Of a stretch of DNA of 64,000 nucleotides, positions 1 to 6,221 are shown piece by piece; the stretch's first letter is position 1; every line of letters starts with the position of its first letter. Source of the stretch: Prochlorococcus sp. MIT 0604 (GTDB lineage Bacteria > Cyanobacteriota > Cyanobacteriia > PCC-6307 > Cyanobiaceae); the NCBI RefSeq assembly GCF_000757845.1, contig NZ_CP007753.1:682001-746000 (forward strand), written 5' to 3'. A program made the position numbers and the translations under genes. Under the pieces are notes generated by a model that was given only the letters and a program-made list of their open reading frames with translations, did no database searches and had not been told where the DNA came from.

Positions 1-1
1 A

Positions 2-94
2 TTTTACTTTTCAATATTTCTATTAGTTGTGCTTACATTTTTTGCACTTTTATTAGATGCACCAGAATTGGCTACTTTAATTCAAACATTTTAG
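2..94 (+). CDS. C-terminal end of a small membrane protein (5' end outside window)
   Basis: An open frame runs in from the left edge and stops with TAG at 92-94. It encodes about 30 residues: a hydrophobic stretch (FLLVVLTFFALLLD) followed by a short polar tail ending in IQTF. The composition is that of a membrane helix near a C-terminus, which random AT-rich frames seldom give. The family cannot be recognised from this fragment, and the other two plus frames are less protein-like. Moderate support only. Confidence 0.45.
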   Translation, partial: FYFSIFLLVVLTFFALLLDAPELATLIQTF

Positions 95-176
95 AAACCA
101 ATAAATCAGCATTTTTACTGATTTACTTTCTTTATAAGTAAGACTTAAGTTTAACTTGTTGAATAGGAGGGATCTA

Positions 177-218
177 ATGATTGACAGTCCACCAGAGGAG
201 TTAGATTATAAAATTTAA
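177..218 (+). CDS. 13-codon mini-ORF with strong ribosome binding site
   Basis: AGGAGGG (165-171) lies 5 bases before the ATG at 177. The ORF encodes a 13-residue acidic peptide (MIDSPPEELDYKI) and is followed by a clear intrinsic terminator at 245-279. A strong Shine-Dalgarno is uncommon in the surrounding genes, so the peptide is probably translated, or the site serves an RNA element. No homologue is recognised. Confidence 0.4.
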   Translation: MIDSPPEELDYKI

Positions 219-244
219 ATCTAGATAAAACTAATGCTAAATCT

Positions 245-279
245 GGAATGAATTTTCTTTTTGAGATTCATTCCTTTTT
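245..279 (+). terminator. Rho-independent terminator
   Basis: GGAATGAA (245-252) pairs perfectly with TTCATTCC (267-274) and is followed by a T run. It closes the short transcription unit holding the 13-codon ORF, and possibly the partial gene at the left edge. Confidence 0.7.
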
Positions 280-389
280 AATTTCTTTCTAAAAAAATGT
301 GAAATTATAAATATTAAATTTTTTAAATAAAAAATCTGTTCATATTAAAATGATTTGATGTCAAAGAAACTTGTAGAAAGTGATTAACT

Positions 390-572
390 TTACCTGAATC
401 CAAAACCAGTTTTTTGTTCCTCTTTTTCTGCCCATTCATTCATAATTAGTTTTAGTAAACTTTTAACTTCTAAATTCGAAGCATCAGTATCTTTTTGAAG
501 ATTTATACAAATGTTTTTAATTTCCTCATAAGCATTATCAATTAAGATTGTTTTTTGATCTGGATTAGCCAT
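390..572 (-). CDS. Small soluble hypothetical protein
   Basis: A 60-residue acidic, helical-looking protein with no membrane segment. Its ATG start at 572 lies only 6 bases after the stop of the minus-strand gene at 579-776, so the two are probably co-transcribed. The pattern of charged residues (IDNAYEEIKNICINLQKD) resembles a short helical bundle. No family is recognised. The overlapping plus-strand frame at 555-746 is its shadow. Confidence 0.55.
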   Translation of the reverse strand: MANPDQKTILIDNAYEEIKNICINLQKDTDASNLEVKSLLKLIMNEWAEKEEQKTGFGFR

Positions 573-578
573 AGAGTT

Positions 579-776
579 TTAAAATGCTCCATTACAGTTG
601 AACCCGCTGCAGTTAATAAACCTAAAAATATTCATTACAAAGTTGTGGAATCTTTCATCATAAAAAAATGCCCAGGTTGTAAATATAGCAAAGCAAGATA
701 TAGCAAAAGCAGCATATTGAAGCCAATGTATTCCATAGCTGTCTAATCCATTTTTATCAAAGTCAGAATTACTCAA
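579..776 (-). CDS. Small membrane protein with a YGxxWL motif
   Basis: 65 residues. A polar N-terminus is followed by SYGIHWLQYA and one hydrophobic helix of roughly 20 residues (about 19-39), then a Cys-containing tail (CSGFNC). The sequence before the helix resembles the protein at 4904-5059 (DYGMYWLAF), suggesting two members of one small-protein family. It sits directly upstream of the 60-residue gene at 390-572 in a minus-strand pair. Function unknown. Confidence 0.5.
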   Translation of the reverse strand: MSNSDFDKNGLDSYGIHWLQYAAFAISCFAIFTTWAFFYDERFHNFVMNIFRFINCSGFNCNGAF

Positions 777-873
777 TTGCTTTTTTTTCTTATAATAAAA
801 ATTTTTTTTTAAAAAGGAGAGTTTGTTTTGAACGAGAGATCTATTTTCTTTAAGACTTTAATGTATTTATATT

Positions 874-1128
874 TTAAATAAAACCAGGTATTATCCAGCC
901 AAAAAAACCGTAGTTTATTATCAAAGATAAAAAACCAATCATAGCAAATCTCCCATTTGTTATTTCAGCATTTTTCCAAAATTTACCCATGTAGTTTTTT
1001 ATTTTTTTCGAATTTTTATCAATCAAATAATTTGGTTCCAATGGTTCCTGCAACCTTTTGATGGCGTATAAAGAGAATTGAATAGTGATTGCGATGATAA
1101 CAACTATAAAACTAGTAAGAGCATCCAT
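874..1128 (-). CDS. hli: Divergent high-light-inducible (Hli/CAB-like) protein
   Basis: 84 residues, longer than the usual 40-60 residue Hli proteins. The C-terminal half contains AEITNGRFAMIGF, matching the chlorophyll-binding ExxNGRxAMxGF motif of the LHC/Hli superfamily, followed by a hydrophobic helix. An additional N-terminal hydrophobic segment (about residues 5-22) makes this a probable two-helix protein. Hli proteins bind chlorophyll and carotenoid in thylakoids and dissipate excess excitation during stress. The start has a GAGA element 8 bases upstream. The motif assignment is firm; the role of the extra helix is inference. Confidence 0.8.
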   Translation of the reverse strand: MDALTSFIVVIIAITIQFSLYAIKRLQEPLEPNYLIDKNSKKIKNYMGKFWKNAEITNGRFAMIGFLSLIINYGFFGWIIPGFI

Positions 1129-1474
1129 TTTTATATCTCATTTGTGTTCAATTAGTAAGCCAAAGAGTAAATGACATTTGTATGTATCAAACATTTCCTT
1201 ATTTCTGTTTTGTTGACAGAGGAAACCTTAACTTGAATTATTAATAAATGTAACATATTTAAAAAAATTAGTATGAATTCTTACTTTTTCTTTGGATTTA
1301 ACACTTTTGAAGACTAAAGTGTTACATTTATGTGTGAGGTGTATCCTATGACTTTTCTTAATTGAATTACAGAAAGTTCAAAATTTGTCGCCTAAACAGA
1401 TAATTTATGAAATTTTTACTAAGAATATAAATTTAGTATAAATTATCTAAAATAAATTTTGTAACTAGAAATTA
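1129..1474. other. Gene-free AT-rich interval
   Basis: About 345 bases without a convincing gene. It is the upstream region of the Hli-like gene. The only structure seen is a 9-bp perfect dyad at 1299-1324, listed separately. A 34-codon minus-strand frame near 1140-1250 has no protein-like character. Confidence 0.5.
1299..1324. promoter_or_regulatory. Perfect dyad, possible operator
   Basis: TAACACTTT (1299-1307) and AAAGTGTTA (1316-1324) are perfect inverted 9-mers with an 8-base spacer. It lacks a T tract immediately afterwards, so it looks more like a protein-binding site than a terminator. It lies about 170 bases upstream of the Hli-like gene. The role is inferred. Confidence 0.35.
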
Positions 1475-1594
1475 TTACTTTTGTTTGATTTCAGGAAGGT
1501 AAAATTTATTCCCCAATGTATATCCAATTGACATAAGTACGAACCCAATAAGTTGAGGTAAATGAGAATTTGCTAAAGAGATTTTTTCAATCAT
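1475..1594 (-). CDS. 39-residue membrane protein
   Basis: The ATG at 1594 opens a 39-codon frame with a polar N-terminus, one hydrophobic segment (LIGFVLMSIGYTLG) and a charged C-terminus (PEIKQK). GAGA precedes the start. Single-helix proteins of this size are typical of the region. No family is recognised. It follows the gene at 1646-1831 on the same strand, with a 51-base gap. Confidence 0.5.
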   Translation of the reverse strand: MIEKISLANSHLPQLIGFVLMSIGYTLGNKFYLPEIKQK

Positions 1595-1645
1595 TTCTCA
1601 ATATATAAAATATAATAATAATAAAAATTTGTTAATACTGTAAGT

Positions 1646-1831
1646 CTATTTTCTTTTTGATTCTTTAATTTCCCCAGATTTTTTTAGTGAATTAACAAGC
1701 CTTTCATTTTCTGTTTTTAAATTTTCTAATGCAGATTTTGTGAATTGTTCTTTAGCCTCAAATTTTGCTGAACTTATAACTTTTTTATTAGGGAGTTTTT
1801 TCTTCGGTTCTGGCTTCATATTAAAAAGCAT
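1646..1831 (-). CDS. Small basic coiled-coil-like protein
   Basis: 61 residues, rich in Lys and Glu. The N-terminus is basic (KPEPKKKLPNKK) and is followed by heptad-like spacing (SALENLKTENERLVNSLKKSG) that suggests a short coiled coil. There is no membrane segment. Function is not recognised; a nucleic-acid or scaffold role would be speculation. Confidence 0.5.
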   Translation of the reverse strand: MLFNMKPEPKKKLPNKKVISSAKFEAKEQFTKSALENLKTENERLVNSLKKSGEIKESKRK

Positions 1832-1917
1832 TTTAAAAATTTTAGAAGTTATTTTTTTTGTATTAGGTATTATTTTTTACAGTTTTCTGGTTAATAATAT
1901 TTGTTTACATAGATAAA

Positions 1918-2130
1918 TTAATCTTTATCTTTTTCGAGCCTTAACCATCCAGAAGTCCATTCGGATTTTAGTTTTGTCCATAGGATCCTTTTAATATCTT
2001 TTTTATTTTTGGTAGGAAAAATATCAACCCATCTATCTTCATTTTTACCACCATAAGCTTTAATTTGAAAATGCCTATTGCCATTAATAGTTTTTGGTGC
2101 TGTCCAACACAGAGTAGGAGGCCATTTCAT
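1918..2130 (-). CDS. Trp-rich small protein (TIGR02450-like)
   Basis: 70 residues with six Trp and a C-terminal pattern (LWTKLKSEWTSGWL) that resembles the end of the small Trp-rich TIGR02450 family of cyanobacteria and other bacteria. The middle (RHFQIKAYGG) also fits the family's KHFxV region. The function of that family is unknown. The assignment rests on recall of the family pattern and needs an HMM search. Confidence 0.55.
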   Translation of the reverse strand: MKWPPTLCWTAPKTINGNRHFQIKAYGGKNEDRWVDIFPTKNKKDIKRILWTKLKSEWTSGWLRLEKDKD

Positions 2131-2153
2131 GAGAAATTTAAAAGTTGAAAAAA

Positions 2154-2240
2154 CTAAAGGTTGCTTTGCCCAGTCAAAACTAAACCATAATAAGCAATCG
2201 TACCAAGGATAAGTACGATACCTAGTATTCTAATAATCAT
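2154..2240 (-). CDS. 28-residue single-helix membrane peptide
   Basis: The ATG at 2240 opens a 28-codon frame that is almost entirely one hydrophobic helix (IIRILGIVLILGTIAYYGLV) with a short polar tail (TGQSNL). It starts 24 bases before the Trp-rich gene in the same direction. Size and layout resemble small photosynthetic-complex subunits, but it matches none I can name. Confidence 0.4.
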   Translation of the reverse strand: MIIRILGIVLILGTIAYYGLVLTGQSNL

Positions 2241-2310
2241 GCTTTAATATTTTTAAATTCAAATCATATTAAAGAAGTTTTATAAATTTGAGTTGAAGAT
2301 TTAATATTTT

Positions 2311-2520
2311 CTAATTTTTCCTTTTTTTATTTCTAACTATGGAGTGGCAAGATTCAGGATGCCATTCATTCTGAATTTTGCCACTAAAATCATAAATAAA
2401 TGAATCGGGACATCCAGTTTCTTTTTGAAGTTCTGAAAGTTCTTCTTTAATGAATTCATATACGCTTGTTATTACCCCTAAATTTTCTTCTTGGGAGGGA
2501 GCCCATTTTTTATTCTCCAT
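2311..2520 (-). CDS. Small soluble hypothetical protein
   Basis: 69 residues, acidic N-terminal half (SVYEFIKEELSELQKE), two Cys and a basic C-terminus (RNKKRKN). No membrane segment. Its start overlaps the end of the upstream gene at 2510-2701 by 11 bases, indicating co-translation. No family is recognised. Confidence 0.55.
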   Translation of the reverse strand: MENKKWAPSQEENLGVITSVYEFIKEELSELQKETGCPDSFIYDFSGKIQNEWHPESCHSIVRNKKRKN

Positions 2521-2701
2521 TAATATTTTTTAAATTATTTTCCACAATATCGTAATAGGTTATGTCTCCATAATCAGCATCTGAACAACATAAATCTCCA
2601 TAAAGTTCCTCTAACAAATCGTACGCCTCTGAATAGTTATCAAAACTTTGAGAGGTTAATTCGTCATCTTTCCCATCAATTCTAATTATTTTGTAAGTCA
2701 T
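2510..2701 (-). CDS. Small acidic hypothetical protein
   Basis: 63 residues, acidic, with a YSEAYDLLEELYGDLCCSDADYG core containing adjacent cysteines. It opens with an IIRIDGKDDE strand-like segment. Its 3' end overlaps the start of the gene at 2311-2520 by 11 bases, so the two form a coupled pair. Function unknown. Confidence 0.55.
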   Translation of the reverse strand: MTYKIIRIDGKDDELTSQSFDNYSEAYDLLEELYGDLCCSDADYGDITYYDIVENNLKNINGE

Positions 2702-2762
2702 ATTTTACTTAGATGCGAAAATTATTCTTTTGATTCATTAGATCACCTTATAAATAAAAATC

Positions 2763-2969
2763 TTATTTAGGAGTATTGCTTGGGTAAAGCTTCTGAATTT
2801 TATTTTTCTGAATTTCTATTTTTCGTTGTTCATATTTTTTTGCCATTATTTTTCTGATAAATAATTGTGGGATAAGCCAGACTAATGCAATAGCTATAGC
2901 CATGAAAGCAGGATTTCTCCAGGTTAATCTAATAATCTCTTGTATAAATTCTTGATTGAAAATTTCCAT
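2763..2969 (-). CDS. Small membrane protein
   Basis: 68 residues: a short amphipathic N-terminus, one hydrophobic helix (AFMAIAIALVWLIPQLFI, about residues 21-38), then a strongly basic tail (RKIMAKKYEQRKIEIQKNK) expected on the cytoplasmic side. First gene of a minus-strand run that continues leftwards. No family is recognised. Confidence 0.55.
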   Translation of the reverse strand: MEIFNQEFIQEIIRLTWRNPAFMAIAIALVWLIPQLFIRKIMAKKYEQRKIEIQKNKIQKLYPSNTPK

Positions 2970-3134
2970 ACATTAAATTTAGATGATAAAATTATCTATG
3001 CTGTCTTTATGAATTTTTTTATATATCACAAATTATTATAACCTTAATAAATCTTATAAGGAATTTTATAAATTTTTTCTTTTTCTAGTTTGTTTTTTTT
3101 ATATTTGGATTTAGATTAACTTTTTATTTTAAAG

Positions 3135-3800
3135 ATGCCGACTTATTTAATTACAGGATCAAATAGGGGTATTGGATTAGAATTATGTAGGCAAATTCAT
3201 AAAAGGGGAGATAATGTAATTGCATCGTGCAGGAAAGCTTCAAAAGAACTTAGAGATTTAGGAGTGAGAGTTGAAGAGAATGTAGAAATTTCTTCTGATG
3301 AGTCCATAACAAATTTGTGTAAAAAATTATCTGGAGTTAATTTAGATTGCTTAATTCATAATGCAGGAATTTATGAATTTAATTCCTTCGAAAACTTAGA
3401 TAAGAAAAGTATTTTGCGTCAATTTGAAGTCAATGCATTGAGCCCAATATGTATGACTCAAGCACTTAGACATCTTTTAAAAAGATCTTCTAAAGTTGCT
3501 TTTATCACAAGTAGAATGGGGTCTATTGAAGATAATACATCAGGAAGTTCTTATGGTTACAGGATGTCTAAGGTAGCCTTGTCTATGGCAGCAAAATCAC
3601 TTTCCATAGATTTATCAAGAGAAGATATTTATGTAGCTATTTTGCATCCTGGGTTAGTAAGTACAAGAATGACTGGATTTACAAGAAATGGAATTAGTCC
3701 TGAAGAATCAGCAAATGGCCTTTTAAAACGTATTGATTCTTTAAATAAAAATAACTCGGGGATGTTTTGGCATGCCAACGGAGAAATTTTGCCCTGGTAA
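3135..3800 (+). CDS. Short-chain dehydrogenase/reductase (C-factor-like)
   Basis: 221 residues, Rossmann-fold SDR. TGSNRGIG at residues 7-14 is the TGxxxGxG cofactor motif; NAG is at 76-78; the catalytic Ser lies in ITSRMGS and the YxxxK pair is Y142/K146. PG at about 174-175 also fits. The length and the GSNRGIGLEL opening match the small C-factor/carbonyl-reductase-like SDRs. It is flanked by unrelated small genes, so the substrate cannot be inferred. Only a weak hairpin follows the stop. Confidence 0.85.
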   Translation: MPTYLITGSNRGIGLELCRQIHKRGDNVIASCRKASKELRDLGVRVEENVEISSDESITNLCKKLSGVNLDCLIHNAGIYEFNSFENLDKKSILRQFEVNALSPICMTQALRHLLKRSSKVAFITSRMGSIEDNTSGSSYGYRMSKVALSMAAKSLSIDLSREDIYVAILHPGLVSTRMTGFTRNGISPEESANGLLKRIDSLNKNNSGMFWHANGEILPW

Positions 3801-3932
3801 TATCTTTATCTTTGTATTGATGAGATTTTTATCTTAGATTTGTTAAAAAACTTTTAAATTTTTAACGTATTTCTTTCCTTGTTTAATTCTTTTAGTTATC
3901 TTTAAAAAAACATTAGTAAAGGAGGTGATTCA

Positions 3933-4055
3933 TTGTCGTATCTACCGAAAAATGCGGTTATCAAAGGGACCGTGAATTCAGTATCTTCATCACATTCATC
4001 GGTCTCTTTTTCTTTAATTAAGAAAAAAGGTTTCATCATTAATAGATTTATATAA
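3933..4055 (+). CDS. 40-codon TTG-start ORF behind an extreme Shine-Dalgarno
   Basis: The TTG at 3933 lies 7 bases after GGAGG, an ideal spacing, and opens a 40-codon frame (begins SYLPKNAVIKGTV, then Ser-rich, then basic, ending NRFI). The start choice rests only on the Shine-Dalgarno. The frame runs through the hairpin at 3963-4009, so coding and structured RNA are competing readings. No homologue is recognised. Confidence 0.35.
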   Translation: MSYLPKNAVIKGTVNSVSSSHSSVSFSLIKKKGFIINRFI

Positions 4056-4073
4056 ATCAATCACTTAATAATC

Positions 4074-4112
4074 AAAAGCTCTGCATCTCAAGTAGTTGCA
4101 GAGCTTTTTTTT
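4074..4112 (+). terminator. Strong Rho-independent terminator
   Basis: AAAAGCTCTGCA (4074-4085) pairs perfectly with TGCAGAGCTTTT (4097-4108) across an 11-base loop, followed by more T. The flanking A and T runs also let it work on the minus strand, where it would end the four-gene set at 4813-4143. Confidence 0.85.
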
Positions 4113-4142
4113 ATGAATTTAAATAGTCTTTCAAAATTTACT

Positions 4143-4244
4143 CTATCTTTTTTGGCCAAAGTAAATTAAGGCTAAAAAAGATAAAGTGCTTACCAAAGCG
4201 ATTAAGTACCACCCAGTTGAGGAGTTGCTAGTTATTTCTGTCAT
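4143..4244 (-). CDS. 33-residue single-helix membrane protein, last of a coupled operon
   Basis: The ATG at 4244 directly follows the TAA of the preceding gene (TAAATG junction). The protein has a polar Ser/Thr-rich N-terminus (MTEITSNSSTG), one helix (WYLIALVSTLSFLALIYF) and a basic end (GQKR). It is fourth in a run of four minus-strand genes with overlapping or abutting ends (4813 to 4143). Size suggests a small complex subunit, but none I can name. Confidence 0.55.
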   Translation of the reverse strand: MTEITSNSSTGWYLIALVSTLSFLALIYFGQKR

Positions 4245-4334
4245 TTAGTTTGATTTATCGGAGGAATTGATTATTTGAGTGAAAATCACAATTGATATCA
4301 TTAAAAAAACTAAAAGTATATAAGTTACGTTCAT
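4245..4334 (-). CDS. 29-residue single-helix membrane protein in coupled operon
   Basis: The ATG at 4334 immediately follows the stop of the gene at 4335-4586, and its own TAA abuts the next ATG at 4244. It is one hydrophobic helix (YILLVFLMISIVIFTQII) with a short polar tail (NSSDKSN). The gapless junctions on both sides are the main evidence that it is a gene. Confidence 0.55.
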   Translation of the reverse strand: MNVTYILLVFLMISIVIFTQIINSSDKSN

Positions 4335-4586
4335 TTACAGAAAAATGCTAATTATTAAAAAGATTATTCCTAGAACTACCATAACAATTGCTCCATCAAC
4401 TAATAAGTCTTTCCATGTATAGCTTTTAAGCATTCTTTTTTTATCTTCTTCACTCATAAGGTTTTTTAACCACGTCCAATCTAAAAGCTGAGTCAATGCA
4501 ACACCAAAAATTAAATGACCAATCAAAATACCAATCAGATCAATCCTAGAAATATCTTTAGTAAGACTCGTAATAAAAAAATCCAC
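4335..4586 (-). CDS. Two-helix small membrane protein in coupled operon
   Basis: 83 residues starting at GTG (4586), whose first G is the last base of the upstream TAG (1-base overlap). Two hydrophobic segments (about 15-38, LIGILIGHLIFGVALTQLLD; and 62-83, GAIVMVVLGIIFLIISIFL) flank a charged loop containing SEEDKKRMLKSYTWKDL. It is second of four coupled genes. Not assigned to a family. Confidence 0.6.
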   Translation of the reverse strand: MDFFITSLTKDISRIDLIGILIGHLIFGVALTQLLDWTWLKNLMSEEDKKRMLKSYTWKDLLVDGAIVMVVLGIIFLIISIFL

Positions 4587-4813
4587 TAGCTTTTGTCTTT
4601 ATTGGATAAGGCACCACCTTCTTCTTTGTATTTTTCCCAAGCTTCGCTTAATTTTGCTTTAGAGAAATTTTGTTTCCCTTCAGAGAATTTATTTTTGAAA
4701 TTATTAAAACTATTAGTCAGCTCCTTTTTTGTGGGTTCATCAAGAAAGTTTGATGTTAATTTCCATAAGTACCAGCTACTAGCTATAAGAAGAATTAATC
4801 CCAGTAATTGCAT
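4586..4813 (-). CDS. Membrane-anchored helical protein, first of coupled operon
   Basis: 75 residues. An N-terminal hydrophobic helix (LLGLILLIASSWYLW) is followed by about 50 charged, helix-prone residues (FNNFKNKFSEGKQNFSKAKLSEAWEKYKEEGG). It would be anchored in the membrane with a long soluble helical tail. It leads the four-gene set that ends at 4143. The plus-strand frame at 4593-4871 is a shadow. Confidence 0.6.
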   Translation of the reverse strand: MQLLGLILLIASSWYLWKLTSNFLDEPTKKELTNSFNNFKNKFSEGKQNFSKAKLSEAWEKYKEEGGALSNKDKS

Positions 4814-4903
4814 ATTGGTTTTTTACCATGCTACAACTTTTTTAATGGTTTCGATAAATTTATTTATTTAATACCCGCAGAATTTTTTTGACATAATAAA
4901 AAA

Positions 4904-5059
4904 TTAAAACTTTAACCAGTGGAAAAATATTCTATCCAGCAACCATATAGTTAAACCTCCTTCCAGGAAAGCCAACCAGTACATCCCATAATCAGAAAAT
5001 CCCATTTGTTCTTTTACTGTTTTAATTAATTTTTTGTGAGCTTGAATGAGATCTTTCAT
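4904..5059 (-). CDS. 51-residue membrane protein with a DYGMYWL motif
   Basis: The ATG at 5059 opens a 51-codon frame. A basic amphipathic N-terminus (MKDLIQAHKKLIKTVKEQMG) is followed by SDYGMYWLAFLEGG and a hydrophobic C-terminal helix ending FFHWLKF. The motif before the helix matches that of the gene at 579-776. It ends 90 bases upstream of the coupled operon start. Function unknown. Confidence 0.55.
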   Translation of the reverse strand: MKDLIQAHKKLIKTVKEQMGFSDYGMYWLAFLEGGLTIWLLDRIFFHWLKF

Positions 5060-5074
5060 GAACAATCAAATTTT

Positions 5075-5326
5075 TTAAAGCTGCTGATTTTCTTTTATTA
5101 AGAATCCCTTGCCATAACAAGATAAACAGGTTTTAGTTTCATCTAATGAAATTCTTAGAAAACCTGCTCCATTACATCTAAAGCAATTTACTTTAGATGT
5201 TGAGTAAAGTTTTGACTTGATTTTAGCAGCACGGTTTAAATAAGAAACAGTTTCTTTACGACCGTTTGCTTTAACAGCTTTATTTAAAAGCTTTTTATAA
5301 TTGACTCTTAGTTCTTGGGTATTCAT
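5075..5326 (-). CDS. Small DnaJ-type zinc-finger protein
   Basis: 83 residues. The basic N-terminal half is followed by two CxxCxGxGF units: CFRCNGAGF, then CLSCYGKGF after an 11-residue spacer. This is the repeat type of the DnaJ Cys-rich domain, which binds zinc and contacts unfolded protein. There is no J domain, so it is not a DnaJ. Related stand-alone zinc-ribbon proteins in cyanobacteria (for example BSD2-like) assist assembly of complexes; that role here is inference. Confidence 0.65.
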   Translation of the reverse strand: MNTQELRVNYKKLLNKAVKANGRKETVSYLNRAAKIKSKLYSTSKVNCFRCNGAGFLRISLDETKTCLSCYGKGFLIKENQQL

Positions 5327-5624
5327 CTTTTGATAGAAACAAGGGTTCGAATACAGGGAAAATTATTGTTTATATAATTAAAAAAAAAACTAGGAATTTT
5401 CCGTTTATATTTCTGTTCTGATCTCTTATTGAGATTTGATTAATATAACTAGGATTTGCTTTATATGTTTAGTATCTGGAGTATTAACTTATATATTTAA
5501 TAGAAATTTTATATTTGAAAATTAAAAATATTTTGTTTGATCATTAGAGAAATCAATTTTTGTCCTAGAAAAGAATTTCTGAAAATTTATTTTTGAAAAA
5601 AAATATTTTAAGCTCTATTGAATA

Positions 5625-5750
5625 TCATCCAGCCTTTTTGAGGTTCTTTACTAAAAAATCATTTTCATTAGTAAGAACTTTGAGCTTAGATTTTTCCAAC
5701 ACTTTTTTGATTTCGGGATTCAAATCCTTTTTTGTCACATTTAGATCCAT
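5625..5750 (-). CDS. 41-residue soluble protein
   Basis: The ATG at 5750 opens a 41-codon Lys-rich frame (begins MDLNVTKKDLNPEIKKVLEK) ending in KNLKKAG. Its composition is more natural than the overlapping frames on either strand (5593-5775 plus and 5686-5868 minus), which are rich in Phe and have no domain character. No family is recognised. Confidence 0.45.
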   Translation of the reverse strand: MDLNVTKKDLNPEIKKVLEKSKLKVLTNENDFLVKNLKKAG

Positions 5751-6221
5751 AAGATTTATTCTGAAAATTAGTTAAAAGACAGTTGAGATCATAGTGATCC
5801 CAAAAAAAAAATGTGGATAGTTTTTTCTTAAAATAAGATAATATTTTATTTTGCACATAGAAATTCAAATTTAATCAACATATTGTGGAAAACCCTGTTG
5901 AAAAACGCTTAAAAAGTGGATAACTCTTCGGGAGCATTATCAAAACAAGCTTTTTTGGGAAAATTTTAAGTATTAATACTTCATCAAAAAAAAATTAATT
6001 GTAGATTAAAAAGTATCATAATCTCTTGTTATAACTGTGGGATCACTACTTTTTAAAAAAAGATAAAAAATCTATTCCAAGACCACATGTTGATAAAGAA
6101 TTTTAAAAAAAATTTTTCATGATGTATCAATTTGAAAATTAAAGTGAAGAAAAATCAATCTAAACTTGAAATTTTTAATTTTTGTCTTAGGAGGTAAAAA
6201 ATATTTAATTCGGTTTTCTCT
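5751..6221. other. Gene-free interval with DnaA-box-like sequences
   Basis: About 470 bases of very AT-rich DNA between genes pointing away from it on both sides. It contains several 9-mers close to the DnaA box: TGTGGATAG (5812-5820), TTTTGCACA (5849-5857), TGTGGAAAA (5884-5892), TGTTGAAAA (5896-5904), AGTGGATAA (5915-5923) and TGTTGATAA (6088-6096). TGTGGAAAA is the complement of TTTTCCACA, the box reported for freshwater Synechococcus. No dnaN or dnaA gene is nearby. Confidence 0.4.

Larger units (their letters stand above)
3918..4112 (+). ncRNA. Candidate small RNA or short mRNA with SD and two terminators
   Basis: AAAGGAGGTGAT (3918-3929) is a 12-base perfect complement of the 16S rRNA 3' tail. 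It is followed by a short hairpin (ACCG 3944-3947 with CGGT 3955-3958), a 10-bp terminator-like stem (3963-3972 with 4000-4009) and a perfect 12-bp terminator (4074-4085 with 4097-4108 plus T run). The locus is therefore a compact transcription unit under 200 bases. It could be an RNA that sequesters ribosomes, or a mini-gene (see 3933-4055). No named sRNA is recognised. Confidence 0.5.

Noticed and set aside
5340-5365. GGGTTCGAATAC, resembling a tRNA T-loop
   Set aside because: The flanking bases do not form the 5-bp T-stem, and no anticodon or acceptor arms are present around it.
5593-5868. 60-codon frames on both strands (5593-5775 plus, 5686-5868 minus)
   Set aside because: Composition is unlike protein (runs of Phe, Ser and Asn); the 41-codon frame at 5625-5750 minus is more natural.
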